From: an uncultured candidatus Porisulfidus sp.
GTDB taxonomy: Bacteria > Pseudomonadota > Gammaproteobacteria > Poriferisulfidales > Poriferisulfidaceae
Reading direction: 5' to 3'
DNA: 64,000 nt
NCBI GenBank assembly: GCA_958431155.1
Contig: OY288106.1
Location: 1,529,362 to 1,593,361 of the forward strand
Made by a program: the position numbers and the translations under genes. Shown here in pieces: positions 1 through 9,702 of this stretch (position 1 is its first letter; every line of letters begins with the position of its first letter). The notes beneath the pieces are model-generated. The model saw nothing but the letters and a program-made list of their open reading frames with translations, made no database searches and was not told the DNA's origin.

Positions 1-1
1 T

Positions 2-706
2 TTCGAGGTTGCGGTGCGGGAGTTTCGGCAGGCGGGCGGGTGCGGCCTCAACGTGACCGTGCCGCACAAGGAAGCGGCGCTAGGCTTGGCGGAACGGATC
101 ATGCCACACGCCCGTGCGGCGGGCGCGGCGAACTGGCTCTCTTTCGGAGAGGATGCCGTCGTCGCTGGCAATACGGACGGCAGCGGCCTGGTTCGCGACC
201 TCACCGAAACGCTGGACCTGGACCTGTCCGGCATGCGGATCCTGCTGCTGGGCGCGGGCGGCGCGGCGCGCGGCATTCTGGGTCCTTTGTTGACGTGCGC
301 CCCGCAATACCTCACCGTGGCCAACCGCACCCCTGAACGTGCGCACGCATTGGTCGCGTCGTACGATGCCTCTGCTAACCTGGCGGCATGCGGATTGGAG
401 GATTTGGGCGATACATCCTTCGACCTGATCCTCAACGCCACGGCGGCGGGATTGTCGGATTCGCCGATGAGTTTGCCGGCTTCAATCCTGGATGCGGAGC
501 GGACGGTCTGCTACGACTTGATGTACGGCGCCGACACGGCATTTCTGGCTTGGGCCCGGCAGACGGATTGCACCCGCGTCTGCGACGGGCTTGGGATGCT
601 GGTGGAGCAGGCGGCGGAAAGTTTCGAGTTGTGGCACGGCGTGCATCCCGACACTGGACCGGTGCGCGACCGTTTGCGTTCGGCGACTAAGCCCTGTACT
701 GCCTGA
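2..706 (+). CDS. aroE: Shikimate dehydrogenase (5' end outside window)
   Basis: Shikimate pathway enzyme that reduces 3-dehydroshikimate with NADPH. The frame is open from base 2, so about 45 N-terminal residues lie outside the window; 234 codons remain. The NVTVPHK motif with the catalytic lysine is near residue 16, the NTDG substrate motif follows, and the GAGGAARGI dinucleotide-binding loop is near residue 80. The C-terminal DGLGMLVEQAA segment is typical of AroE. The stop overlaps the convergent pyrE stop by 20 bases. Family identity is clear; only the start is missing. Confidence 0.96.
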   Translation, partial: FEVAVREFRQAGGCGLNVTVPHKEAALGLAERIMPHARAAGAANWLSFGEDAVVAGNTDGSGLVRDLTETLDLDLSGMRILLLGAGGAARGILGPLLTCAPQYLTVANRTPERAHALVASYDASANLAACGLEDLGDTSFDLILNATAAGLSDSPMSLPASILDAERTVCYDLMYGADTAFLAWARQTDCTRVCDGLGMLVEQAAESFELWHGVHPDTGPVRDRLRSATKPCTA

Positions 707-1352
707 GATAGTCCTCAATTTGCTCGTGATGCTGCTGATACTGTGGGACGTCTTTTAGGAACTGGTGGAAATCGCTGGCGCACGCAACCGAGATGACCGG
801 AATTTCGCAATGTTCTTCAAGTTCTTGTGCTGCGGAGAGCTTTCCCTGCCCGCGCTCGCCTCGATCCATCAGGATGAGCAATCCGACGGGCGTGGCGCCG
901 AGCGAGCGAATCAGGTCCACCGAGCCCCGGACCGTGATGCCGGACGAGATCACGTCGTCCACGAGAAGCACCCGGCCCTCGATCGGGGCGCCGAAGGTAT
1001 GCCCCTGATCGCCATGATCCTTGACTTCTTTCCGGTCAAAGCCCACCGGCACGGTTCGGGCGTACAGGCGCTGGAAGGCGCAAGCGGCGGCGGTGGCCAG
1101 GGGAATGCCCTTGTACGCCGGGCCGAACAGCATGTCGAACTGGATGTTGGCCTCGGCGGCGGCCTGGGCGTAAAACGTGCCGACCTGCTCCAGTGCCGCA
1201 CCGTCGTTGAAGGCCCCGGCATTGAAGAAATACGGGCTCTTGCGGCCCGATTTCAATGTGAAATCTCCGAATTTGAGGCATTCATACTTGAGCGCAAGCT
1301 GCAGAAACGCGGCCCGATAGTCTGTTGGCGGGGTCGTGGAGGGGGGCGGCAT
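687..1352 (-). CDS. pyrE: Orotate phosphoribosyltransferase
   Basis: Converts orotate and PRPP to OMP in pyrimidine synthesis. The 221 aa product has the KFGDFTLKSGRKSPYFFNAG N-terminal block, the FGPAYKGIPLA substrate region and the PRPP-binding loop VLLVDDVISSGITV. I chose the ATG at 1352 because the length then fits the family (E. coli 213 aa). A TTG at 1379 would add nine residues. It is convergent with aroE and divergent from the exonuclease gene, so both promoters lie in a very short interval. Confidence 0.95.
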   Translation of the reverse strand: MPPPSTTPPTDYRAAFLQLALKYECLKFGDFTLKSGRKSPYFFNAGAFNDGAALEQVGTFYAQAAAEANIQFDMLFGPAYKGIPLATAAACAFQRLYARTVPVGFDRKEVKDHGDQGHTFGAPIEGRVLLVDDVISSGITVRGSVDLIRSLGATPVGLLILMDRGERGQGKLSAAQELEEHCEIPVISVACASDFHQFLKDVPQYQQHHEQIEDYLRQYRA

Positions 1353-1411
1353 GCCGATGTGCGGGGATTTCGGCTCCAATTCTATCTGATGCGGCGGGGA
1401 GCTTGGCTGAC

Positions 1412-2179
1412 ATGCGCATAATCACGGTCAATGTGAACGGCATCCGCAGCGCCGAGCGCAAGGGTTTTTTTCGGTGGTTGGCCCGCCAGCGGGTGGACGT
1501 GGTCTGCCTGCAGGAACTCAAGGCCCATCTGGATCAGATCGATACCCCGGCTTTCTACCCGAAGTCGTTCCATTGCTACTACCATCCGGCCGAACGCCCC
1601 GGCTACAGCGGCGTGGGTCTGTTCACGCGGGATCGGCCGGATCGGGTCATCGAAGGGTTCGGTTCGGCGGAATTCGACCGGGAAGGCCGCTATCTTGAGG
1701 CCCGCTTCGGCCGCCTGTCGGTAATTTCCCTATATGCACCGTCCGGGTCTTCGAGCGATGAGCGCCAGCAGGCGAAATACCGGTTCATGGACGAATTCAT
1801 GCTACACCTTCAGTCCCTGCGTCGCCGGCGTGCCATCATTTGCGGAGACTGGAACATCGCGCATCGAGCAATCGACCTGAAGAACTGGCGCTCTAACCAG
1901 AAGAATTCGGGTTTCCTGCCGGAAGAGCGTGCCTGGATGGACCAGGTATTCGGGAAGGGCGGATTCGTGGATGCCTTCCGAGAGGTTGATGCGAGACCCG
2001 AGCAGTACACGTGGTGGTCCAATCGCGGCCGGGCCTGGGACAAGAACGTGGGCTGGCGGATCGACTACCAGGTGGTGTCGCGAAACCTCGCGAACTGTGT
2101 CCGCCGCGTCCGCATCTACAAGGATCGACGGTTCTCCGACCACGCGCCGCTGATCATGGACTACGAGTTGCCTGAGTGA
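1412..2179 (+). CDS. xthA: Exonuclease III family AP endonuclease, Crc-like but catalytically intact
   Basis: DNA repair nuclease of the exonuclease III / Crc branch, 255 aa. The metal and catalytic residues are present: E35 in CLQELK, D146 and N148 in CGDWN, D218 in WRIDYQ, and D243-H244 in FSDHAP. Overall the sequence resembles Pseudomonas Crc (for example KNWR, GFLPEERAWMDQVFG, WRIDYQV), but Crc has lost several of these catalytic residues while this protein keeps them. The ATG at 1412 gives the family N-terminus MRIITVNVNGI. An in-frame upstream ATG at 1325 would overlap pyrE and add 29 unlikely residues. It is followed at 7 bases by the permease gene. Confidence 0.92.
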   Translation: MRIITVNVNGIRSAERKGFFRWLARQRVDVVCLQELKAHLDQIDTPAFYPKSFHCYYHPAERPGYSGVGLFTRDRPDRVIEGFGSAEFDREGRYLEARFGRLSVISLYAPSGSSSDERQQAKYRFMDEFMLHLQSLRRRRAIICGDWNIAHRAIDLKNWRSNQKNSGFLPEERAWMDQVFGKGGFVDAFREVDARPEQYTWWSNRGRAWDKNVGWRIDYQVVSRNLANCVRRVRIYKDRRFSDHAPLIMDYELPE

Positions 2180-2186
2180 GGGCGCG

Positions 2187-3542
2187 ATGGAAATCCGTAC
2201 GCTGAGTTGGCGCGAGACTCTGGCCATGTACCGGGACATCCGGATGGTGCGGATCCTTCTGATCGGCATGCTGAGCGGTCTGCCGCAGGTCGCGGTGCTG
2301 TCCATGATGACCCTGTGGCTGCAGGAAAGCGGTTTCAGCCGCACGGACATCGGCCTGTTCGGCCTGGTGCTGGTGGTATACGCGATCAATGTCGCGTGGG
2401 CTCCGATCGTGGATGCAGTACGCCTCCCGGGCCTGACCCGTTGGCTGGGTCCCCGGCGTTCCTGGATCGTTGCCATGCAGACGGTGATCGTCGTGTGCCT
2501 GGCGGCGCTGTCGCGCCTGGAGCCCGGAGGACAGCTTGAGTGGATCGCGATCTGGGCGGTGGTATTGGCGGCCGCCGGTGCGACCCAGGACGTCGCGATC
2601 GATGCCCTGCGAATCGAGCAGTTTCGCGAAGACGAACCGCGCAAGGTCGGCGGAGGCTCGGCAATGGCGACTTCGGGCTGGTGGGTCGGGTACGGATTGG
2701 GCGGGGGGCTCGCCCTGTGGCTGGTGGAGAGGATGCAGGATGCCGGTATCGAGCGAGCTTGGCAACATGGCTACTTGTGGCTGATCCTGCTGGTGGGGGT
2801 GTTGGTCGGGTTGTTTCTCTGGCTGGTGCCGGAGCCGGACCGTCCCCGGCGGGAAGCGGCCCGGCCCGCAGGCTGGGGACTTTACTTTCTGGAGATGTAT
2901 GTGCATCCGGTCCGGAGTTTCGTGGTGCGCTACGGGGCGCAGCTCGCGGTCTTCCTGCTGCTGGCGATCTTCCTGTTCAAGGTGGGAGAGGCCTTCCTGG
3001 GGCGGATGTCGCTGGTGTTCTACACCGAAATCGGCTTCTCCAAGTCCGACATCGCGTTGTACTCCAAGGGTTACGGGGCCGTGGCCATCGCCATTTTCGC
3101 CGTGCTCGGAAGCCTGATCAACGCCCGCTATGGTCTGCTTCGCGGAATCATCATCGGTGGCGTGGCAATGGCGTTGACCAACCTCCTGTTTGCGCTGTTG
3201 GCCTGGTACCCGTCGTCGTGGCTGTTCGTGGTCGCCGTGATCGCCGACCAGTTCACCACGGCAATCTCCACGGTCGCCTTCGTCGCCTTCCTGTCGCAGT
3301 TGTGCGACCGGAACTGGACCGCCACTCAATATGCGGCGCTGGCATCTCTCGGGACACTGTCCCGGACCCTGCTCGCTGCCGGCAGCGGTGTCCTGATCGA
3401 CGGGCTGGGCGGCGACTGGCCGCTGTTTTTCGTCATTACGACCCTGATGGTGGTGCCGAGCCTTCTGCTGATCGCAATGAACCGCCATCGACTGACTCCT
3501 TTCATGGAAGGCCGGTCAGTGGGTAGAATGGATAGCGGTTGA
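2187..3542 (+). CDS. ampG: AmpG-family MFS permease
   Basis: A 451 aa inner-membrane protein of the AmpG branch of the major facilitator superfamily. Characterised members import anhydro-muropeptides for cell-wall recycling. Around twelve hydrophobic segments alternate with short charged loops. The first half carries GMLSGLP, LWLQESG and GATQDVAIDALR, all typical of AmpG (usual length 450-500 aa). It lies 7 bases after the exonuclease III stop and 13 bases before phoU, so co-transcription is likely. The substrate is inferred from family membership. Confidence 0.85.
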   Translation: MEIRTLSWRETLAMYRDIRMVRILLIGMLSGLPQVAVLSMMTLWLQESGFSRTDIGLFGLVLVVYAINVAWAPIVDAVRLPGLTRWLGPRRSWIVAMQTVIVVCLAALSRLEPGGQLEWIAIWAVVLAAAGATQDVAIDALRIEQFREDEPRKVGGGSAMATSGWWVGYGLGGGLALWLVERMQDAGIERAWQHGYLWLILLVGVLVGLFLWLVPEPDRPRREAARPAGWGLYFLEMYVHPVRSFVVRYGAQLAVFLLLAIFLFKVGEAFLGRMSLVFYTEIGFSKSDIALYSKGYGAVAIAIFAVLGSLINARYGLLRGIIIGGVAMALTNLLFALLAWYPSSWLFVVAVIADQFTTAISTVAFVAFLSQLCDRNWTATQYAALASLGTLSRTLLAAGSGVLIDGLGGDWPLFFVITTLMVVPSLLLIAMNRHRLTPFMEGRSVGRMDSG

Positions 3543-3555
3543 CACGATCGGAGAG

Positions 3556-4284
3556 ATGGCGGTGGAGCCGGAAGACGTAATCCAGCACTCGTCCAGCGAG
3601 TTTGCGCGGTTTCTGAAGAACGTACGGGGCCATGCCTTGGAGATGGGCGGGCTGGCGGAGCAGCATGTCGAGTCCGCGATTCAGGCGTTCCTCGAAGGGG
3701 ACCAGAAACTGGCAAAGAAAATTTCCCGTGCGGACTTCAAGGTCAACGCGCTGGAAGTCAAGATCGACGAAGAATGCAGTGAATTCTTGGCGTTGCAGCA
3801 TCCGGTCGCCATGGACCTGCGTACGGTGATCGCGGTGATCAAGGCCACCACGGATCTGGAGAGGGTCGGGGACGAGGCGGAGAAGATTGCGCGGCTGACG
3901 GCAAACCTGGATTACCAGGCGGTCCGGAAGCGGCACCTGCGCGCCGTGAAGCATATCGGGCGCCATGTTTTGGCCATGTTGCATAAGGCGCTTGATGCTT
4001 TCGCTCGTCTGGACACGGACTTGGCGCTGGAAGTTCTCAAGGAGGATCTCGAGGTCGATGAGGAGTACGAAGCCGGGATGCGCCAGATGATCACGTTCAT
4101 GATGGAGGATCCGCATACCATTCGCCTGGTGCTGGAGGTCCTGTGGTGCGCGAAAGCGTTGGAGCGTATCGGCGACCATGCCGCCAACATCTGCGAGCAC
4201 GTGCTGTACCAGGTCATCGGCAAGGACCTGCGCCACGTCTCGATCGAGCAGGTAGAGCGGGAACTGGCAGACGCGCAGATCTGA
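3556..4284 (+). CDS. phoU: Phosphate signalling protein PhoU
   Basis: Cytoplasmic regulator linking the Pst phosphate transporter to PhoR and controlling phosphate uptake. The 242 aa helical protein has the usual length. Both PhoU repeats are visible, each with an E(R/K)IGD-type metal-binding motif: LERVGDEAEKIA in the first half and LERIGDHAANICEHVLY in the second. No pst or phoBR genes lie in the window, so this copy is separated from its usual partners. It starts 13 bases after the AmpG-like gene and ends close to the convergent TonB-dependent receptor. Confidence 0.96.
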   Translation: MAVEPEDVIQHSSSEFARFLKNVRGHALEMGGLAEQHVESAIQAFLEGDQKLAKKISRADFKVNALEVKIDEECSEFLALQHPVAMDLRTVIAVIKATTDLERVGDEAEKIARLTANLDYQAVRKRHLRAVKHIGRHVLAMLHKALDAFARLDTDLALEVLKEDLEVDEEYEAGMRQMITFMMEDPHTIRLVLEVLWCAKALERIGDHAANICEHVLYQVIGKDLRHVSIEQVERELADAQI

Positions 4285-4305
4285 TTGGCACGACGCGACG
4301 TCGCG

Positions 4306-7300
4306 TCAGCTGCCAAAGACGTATTGAAAGCCCAGTTTGAACCGGCGACCCTTGGCATCATGGGTCAGGGGGTCGTATGCCGCCTCCCAGTCCACCAGCG
4401 GCGGGTCCTCGTCCGCGATATTGTGGACAGTAAGCGTCAGCGTCGTGTTTCCGGCTGGCGGTTCCCAGCGTAGGCCGATGTCCAGAGTGACAAAACTGTC
4501 GATGTCTGGATAAAGGCTACCCGCCCTTTCATCGTCGTAGGCGGAGATGTAGTTCATGTAGATGCTGGTGGTCCAATTGCCTGAGGAGTAGCTGGCGAAG
4601 CCATGCCCTTTCAATCGCGGCAACGGCGGGATGTCAAAGTCGTTGGGATTGTTGTAGTACCCGGCTGCTTCAATCCGGTCCCTCAATTGGATCCCCCTGA
4701 AATTCATGGCGTCCACGTCGTATTCCAGGAGGTAAGTGCCGCCCAGCCCCCATGAGAAGAGGCCCTCCTGCGAGTCGTGACGGCCGCCGACATTGAAGTC
4801 CAGCCCGGACGTGCGGGTGGTCGGGCCGTTGATCATCTTCGTGCGGATTGCCTCGACCTGGCAGATGCTCTGGGCGGTGTGCCCGGTTCCCGCGGCACAG
4901 ACGATGAGGTCATCCACGGGTGAGGCTGTTGCGGCTGTATCAAAGATGCGATTGCCATCTGCATCCTCCGTGTACCAGTTACTTGCGTAGGCCGAGACGA
5001 TGGAGCCGTGGGGGGTTGCCGTGATGGGATCGTCGAAGATGTATTTCCAGTAGTCCAGTGTCAACTCCACCCCGCTGCCGAACTCTGCAAACATGCCGAT
5101 GTTGTAAGTCAGCGCTTCTTCAGGGTCAAGGCCTTTGTCTCCGCGCACCTCGATTGGCTTGTAGGCGCCGGCGACCCATTCCTGCCTGTAGAAGGGATCT
5201 TCGTTCAGGTCGTCCACCGAGGGGGCGCGGAAGGTCGTCTGCACCGACCCGCGAAGGGTAATGGAGTCCGACACGTCCCAAAGCAAAGCAGCTTTCGGGT
5301 CGAACGTGCTGGACTCGTCGTGTTCCTCGTAGTGGGCGGCAAGCTGCATGCTCATCGTATCGCTGACATCGTAGGCCCACTCACCGAAGAACGAATGGGT
5401 CGTCTGGTGTGTGGAATAGGGGTAGTTCCCGACGGTGAAGCCGAACGTGCCGACCTGTCCGTCCGTAAACGCGATCGGGATTTCGCTGGGGTTGCCGTCG
5501 TCGTCAAGGTTCTTATTCTGTTCGGCACAGTCCAATTCCTCGTCCGACGCGCTGGGGGCCTGGTCCTTGTTCACCCGGCATGGGTTGATGCTGAGGTCAC
5601 CGACCCGGTTCGGTTTCGCCTCGGCTTCAAAGCGGCGGAATTGGTAACCGGCGGCAAAACTTCCCATATCCTCGCCCACATCCCCGGTCAGGGTGAGGTC
5701 GAACACGTACAGGTCCGCTTCGCTGTCCAGGGACACTTCGCTGCCGACCATCCAGTCGAGCAACTCCCGGCTGTTCGCCTGGCTCTCGTCGTAATAGGGG
5801 TTGGGGCGCGTGGAGAACTCGGCTCCGGGTTGTTCGGAGTATTGCAGCGCATCGCTGTAGGGGTTGTAGTACATGCAGTCGCCGACTCCGGGACTTTTGC
5901 CGCCGGGGTTGCCGAGCTTCAGGCCGGATTTCTTCGTGCGGTCCGGCAGCGCCTCCACGCCGCAGTCCGGGCCGCCGTAGCCGCGGTACGCGAGGAAGCG
6001 CCGGGTGACGTATTCTGCGGGCTGGTCCACGACGCCTTCGGAATGCGAGTAGGAGAAGCCCAGGTCGTATTCGTACAGGTTGTCACCGAACAGGCTGATT
6101 TCATCATTGACCGACGCCGACAGTCGCCAGGTCTCCGATTCCCGTTCCAAGAACCGTGCGGGGCCCGAATTTCCGACCGTCCGACCTATGAAGCCGAAAC
6201 CTTCAGCCTGGTTGTCATCAAAGAGTGTGCGAAGGCTCTCGAAAGCGGGGTGGCCTGATGCAATGAAGTTGACCTCATCGATGTTCGCCCAAGCGGCCGG
6301 GGGGTAGGACGGCGTGTTGCGCCATTCGGGGATGTCCGCCTCGGAGTACATCGCCTCCAGGTGATAGATCATGCCGTCCTCGAACTCGCCGTTGAGCTCC
6401 GCGAAGATCCGGGTGTGATCCTGCTTCTCGATCAGGTTGTCGAATGGGCTGTAGCGGAATCGGCACGTAGTAAATGCTGGAGAAGATGAATCATGTCCGC
6501 CGAAATCCATGCATCCGGGGTCGTTTATCGTGGGCCCGTCGACGCGAGTCTGCCCATTGACATCCAACTTATAGAAAGTTCCCGGATTGCCCACGCTGGA
6601 CCAGCCGTTGGTCAGCCCATTGAACTCCCGCAGACCCCACTCGCGTTCCCCGGCCTGCAATCCCTGCCGTCGGTAGTGTTCCGCTGCGACCACCAGGTGC
6701 GCGTTTTCACCGACGTCGACACCCCAGATGCCCGCAACCGTGCTGTCGCCCGCATTCTCGAAGGAATCATACGAGGCGCTTAACTCGAAACCATCGAAAT
6801 CCTTGCGCGTATGGAAGTTGACTACGCCGCCCATGGCATCCGAGCCGTAGATGGCGGCAGCCCCCTCTTTCAGGACATCGATGCGCTCAATCGCCACTTG
6901 GGGGATCGCGTTCACGTCCACGAAGCGGCCGCCAACCAAGCGCGCCGGGACATAGACCTGCCGACGGCCGTTGATCAGCACCAGTGTGCGCGAAGCGCCC
7001 AGCCCGCGAAGATTCACATTGGAGACGGATTCGGCTAGGTTCTGGCCGGTGCCGTACCAACTGCTGTTCTCGCCGATGATGCCGTGGCTCGCACTCAAGT
7101 TTTTGAACAGATCGACCATGGAGGGCGAGCCCTGGAGTTCCAGCATGCCTCGGTCCATCGTGACGACCTGCATGGAGGCGTCGTTGGCGTCCTGCTTGAT
7201 AAAGCTGCCTGTGACGGTAATCTCTTCCGTCCCGTTGCTTTCTTCAGGTTCTTCAGCATGCGCTGGGGCGAATGCCGCACAAAGCAAAAACCCTGCGACC

Positions 7301-7398
7301 ACCCCGAGAGGCACAAGCCGACGCGGCGTCCGGCCTGAGCGGAAATCAAAAAGGGGTGAGCGGGTGCAGACTCGGTGTTTGGTTGGGCCCTTCGCCAT
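4306..7398 (-). CDS. TonB-dependent outer-membrane receptor (first)
   Basis: A 1030 aa outer-membrane receptor for energised uptake of an unidentified substrate. It has a basic N-terminus, a hydrophobic signal segment ending near AHAEEPEE, a TonB-box-like EEITVTGSFI and a plug domain with LVLINGRRQ and AAAIYGSDAMGGVVNF. A long region of beta strands ends in FKLGFQYVFGS. The ATG at 7398 leaves a plausible signal peptide; an upstream start at 7482 would add 28 polar residues. No siderophore, vitamin or polysaccharide genes adjoin it, so the substrate cannot be inferred. A related receptor lies at 21518-24538. Confidence 0.92.
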   Translation of the reverse strand: MAKGPTKHRVCTRSPLFDFRSGRTPRRLVPLGVVAGFLLCAAFAPAHAEEPEESNGTEEITVTGSFIKQDANDASMQVVTMDRGMLELQGSPSMVDLFKNLSASHGIIGENSSWYGTGQNLAESVSNVNLRGLGASRTLVLINGRRQVYVPARLVGGRFVDVNAIPQVAIERIDVLKEGAAAIYGSDAMGGVVNFHTRKDFDGFELSASYDSFENAGDSTVAGIWGVDVGENAHLVVAAEHYRRQGLQAGEREWGLREFNGLTNGWSSVGNPGTFYKLDVNGQTRVDGPTINDPGCMDFGGHDSSSPAFTTCRFRYSPFDNLIEKQDHTRIFAELNGEFEDGMIYHLEAMYSEADIPEWRNTPSYPPAAWANIDEVNFIASGHPAFESLRTLFDDNQAEGFGFIGRTVGNSGPARFLERESETWRLSASVNDEISLFGDNLYEYDLGFSYSHSEGVVDQPAEYVTRRFLAYRGYGGPDCGVEALPDRTKKSGLKLGNPGGKSPGVGDCMYYNPYSDALQYSEQPGAEFSTRPNPYYDESQANSRELLDWMVGSEVSLDSEADLYVFDLTLTGDVGEDMGSFAAGYQFRRFEAEAKPNRVGDLSINPCRVNKDQAPSASDEELDCAEQNKNLDDDGNPSEIPIAFTDGQVGTFGFTVGNYPYSTHQTTHSFFGEWAYDVSDTMSMQLAAHYEEHDESSTFDPKAALLWDVSDSITLRGSVQTTFRAPSVDDLNEDPFYRQEWVAGAYKPIEVRGDKGLDPEEALTYNIGMFAEFGSGVELTLDYWKYIFDDPITATPHGSIVSAYASNWYTEDADGNRIFDTAATASPVDDLIVCAAGTGHTAQSICQVEAIRTKMINGPTTRTSGLDFNVGGRHDSQEGLFSWGLGGTYLLEYDVDAMNFRGIQLRDRIEAAGYYNNPNDFDIPPLPRLKGHGFASYSSGNWTTSIYMNYISAYDDERAGSLYPDIDSFVTLDIGLRWEPPAGNTTLTLTVHNIADEDPPLVDWEAAYDPLTHDAKGRRFKLGFQYVFGS

Positions 7399-7546
7399 CA
7401 GGTACCTCGCGATTGCGTCCCATTCCCCTCCATCATAGACCCGATGCCAACTGCCCACAATTGACGCGGTTCTGGAGACCATTTTTCATTGTCCGCCTCC
7501 CGGTCTCGGATGATCGGGGTTTCGGAATAGGCGAACATCCTGAAAA

Positions 7547-8449
7547 TCAGGTCAGGAGAAACTCCAGCAATGCCTTCTGCGCGTGCAGTCGGTTTTCCGC
7601 TTCCTGCCACACCACGCTTTGGGGTCCGTCGATGACCTCGGCCGTCACTTCCTCGCCGCGGTGAGCCGGGAGGCAATGCATGAACAGGGCGTCCGGGGTG
7701 GCCCGGGCCATTAGTTCGGCATTAACCTGATAGGGCTCGAACACCTGACACCGGTCGGAGTGCTCGTCTTCCTGACCCATGCTGGCCCAGACGTCGGTGA
7801 CGACCAGCTGGGCGTCGGCAACGGCAACACCCGGATCTTCATGCCACTGAACCTGGTCCGGAGCGCAGTTCAACCACTCCTCGCCGGGCGTGTAGTCGGC
7901 CGGGGTGGCGATGCGCAGGGAGAAGTCGAACTGCCGGGCCGCATTGACGTACGAGCGGCACATGTTGTTGCCGTCGCCCACGAACGCGACTTGGGTGCCT
8001 TGAATGCCGCCGCGCAATTCCCGCCAGGTCAGCAGGTCGGCCAGGAGCTGGCAGGGGTGCAGTCGATCGGTCAGGCCGTTGATCACCGGCACGGACGAGG
8101 CTTGGGCGTAGCTCTCCAGAGTCTCGTGCGCGTACGTGCGCACCATGATCGCGTCGACCATCGAGGAAAGAACCCGCGCCGCATCCTCGGCGGGTTCTCC
8201 GCGAGCCTGCTGCGTGGCGTCCGGGGACAGGAACAGGGCACTGCCGCCGAGCTGGGCCATGCCCGCCTCGAACGACACCCGGGTCCGGGTCGAACTCTTG
8301 TCGAACACCATGGCCAGAGTCTTGCCGGCCAGCAGCCCCCAGTCGGTCCCGCTTTGGCGCATCTCCTTGAGTTCCACCGCCCGTTCGAGAATGCTGTCGA
8401 GCGTCGCCGGGCTCAGGTCCATCAGGCTCAGAAAGTGTTGTACGCTCAT
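7547..8449 (-). CDS. argF: Ornithine carbamoyltransferase
   Basis: Makes citrulline from ornithine and carbamoyl phosphate in arginine synthesis. The 300 aa product has the carbamoyl-phosphate loop [24 protein letters not shown] for substrate binding, and the [11 protein letters not shown] signature near the C-terminus. It is slightly shorter than the E. coli enzyme (334 aa). Its ATG overlaps the argD stop by 4 bases, so the two are translationally coupled in an argD-argF operon. Confidence 0.96.
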   Translation of the reverse strand: MSVQHFLSLMDLSPATLDSILERAVELKEMRQSGTDWGLLAGKTLAMVFDKSSTRTRVSFEAGMAQLGGSALFLSPDATQQARGEPAEDAARVLSSMVDAIMVRTYAHETLESYAQASSVPVINGLTDRLHPCQLLADLLTWRELRGGIQGTQVAFVGDGNNMCRSYVNAARQFDFSLRIATPADYTPGEEWLNCAPDQVQWHEDPGVAVADAQLVVTDVWASMGQEDEHSDRCQVFEPYQVNAELMARATPDALFMHCLPAHRGEEVTAEVIDGPQSVVWQEAENRLHAQKALLEFLLT

Positions 8450-9636
8450 GCCGTGCCTCCCGCGGCTTCCGCCAGAATGGGAATCAGGCGTTCACATAGC
8501 AGGTCGGCTTCCTCGTCGCTCATCACCAGGGGAGGCAGAAGCCGTACCACCCGCTCTTGGGTCACGTTGATCAGCAGACGCGCTTGCAGTGCCCGCATGA
8601 CCAGATCGGGGACGGGCTCGCCCAACTCGATGCCGATCATCAGGCCTCGGCCGCGGATGGATTCAATGCCGGGCAGGTCCGCCAGCGCGGTGTGAAAGCG
8701 TTCCATCAGGGTATTTCCCAGTTGTTCTGCGCGTTCCGGCAGTTGTTCTTCCTCCAGGGCGTCGAGCACCGAAAGCCCCACCTGGCAGGCCAGGTGGCTG
8801 CCTCCGAACGTGGTGCCGTGCTGCCCGGCCGTCATGGCGGTCGCTGCAGCTCCCCGTGTCAGGCAGGCGCCAATAGGATAGCCATTGCCAAGTGCCTTGG
8901 CAAGCGTCACGGCATCCGGCAGGATGTCGGCGTGCTGGTAGGCGAACAGCCGTCCGGTCCGGCCCATTCCGGTCTGCACCTCGTCCAGGATCAGCAGCAC
9001 GTCGTGCGCATCGCACAGCTTGCGCAAGCCGGCCAGATAGTCGTCGTCGATCGGACGGGCGCCGCCCTCGCCCTGGATGGGCTCGATCAGCACCGCCACC
9101 GCGTTCGGGTGCTGGGCCAGGGCGGCCTGCATCATGGGCAGGTCGTTGAAGCCGACCCGCACGAAGCCTTCGGCGTAAGGCGCGAATCCTTCGCGGACCC
9201 GGGCGCCGGAAGAGGCGCTCAGCGCCATCAGGGTGCGCCCGTGGAATGCGCCCTCGACCACCAGCACTTCCGGGGATGCGATGTTTTTCCGGGCGCCGTG
9301 CAGCCGCGCGATCTTCAGTGCACACTCGTTCGCTTCCGCGCCGGAATTGCAGAAGAAAGCGCGTTCCATGCCGGAGGCCCCGGTTAGTCTGCGGGCCAGG
9401 GCCTCCTGGGGTCCGATTTGATAGAGGTTGGAGGTATGGACCAGGGTGCCCGCCTGTTCGCGCAGAGCGGCGGTCACGCCGGGATGGCAATGCCCCAGCG
9501 CACAGACAGCGATCCCTGCGACCGCATCGAGGTATTCGTCGCCGTTTTCATCCCATAGCCGGCATCCCTGCCCGCGCACGAAGCGTACCGGGAGCCGGGC
9601 GTAGGTGGGAAGAAGGGCGGAATCGATGTCAGACAT
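8446..9636 (-). CDS. argD: Acetylornithine aminotransferase
   Basis: PLP enzyme converting N-acetylglutamate semialdehyde to N-acetylornithine; it may also act in lysine synthesis as in enteric bacteria. The 396 aa class III aminotransferase has [15 protein letters not shown], the EPIQGEGG block, [14 protein letters not shown] and the PLP-lysine region [14 protein letters not shown]. It is first in the argD-argF operon and overlaps argF by 4 bases. argA, which supplies N-acetylglutamate, lies 6 kb away on the other strand. Confidence 0.96.
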   Translation of the reverse strand: MSDIDSALLPTYARLPVRFVRGQGCRLWDENGDEYLDAVAGIAVCALGHCHPGVTAALREQAGTLVHTSNLYQIGPQEALARRLTGASGMERAFFCNSGAEANECALKIARLHGARKNIASPEVLVVEGAFHGRTLMALSASSGARVREGFAPYAEGFVRVGFNDLPMMQAALAQHPNAVAVLIEPIQGEGGARPIDDDYLAGLRKLCDAHDVLLILDEVQTGMGRTGRLFAYQHADILPDAVTLAKALGNGYPIGACLTRGAAATAMTAGQHGTTFGGSHLACQVGLSVLDALEEEQLPERAEQLGNTLMERFHTALADLPGIESIRGRGLMIGIELGEPVPDLVMRALQARLLINVTQERVVRLLPPLVMSDEEADLLCERLIPILAEAAGGTA

Positions 9637-9648
9637 GAGCTTTAAGGC

Positions 9649-9671
9649 AAAACGGCAGCTCGAAGCTGCCG
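9649..9671 (-). terminator. Intrinsic terminator after the PuuD-like gene
   Basis: On the minus strand an 8-bp GC-rich stem (CGGCAGCT / AGCTGCCG) closes on a tight loop within TTCG and is followed by TTTT. It lies 32 bases after the stop at 9703 and before argD starts, so it would insulate the two genes. Confidence 0.6.
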
Positions 9672-9702
9672 CCTTGCCCTCAACAGGGGGTGGTGCGAGG
9701 TA

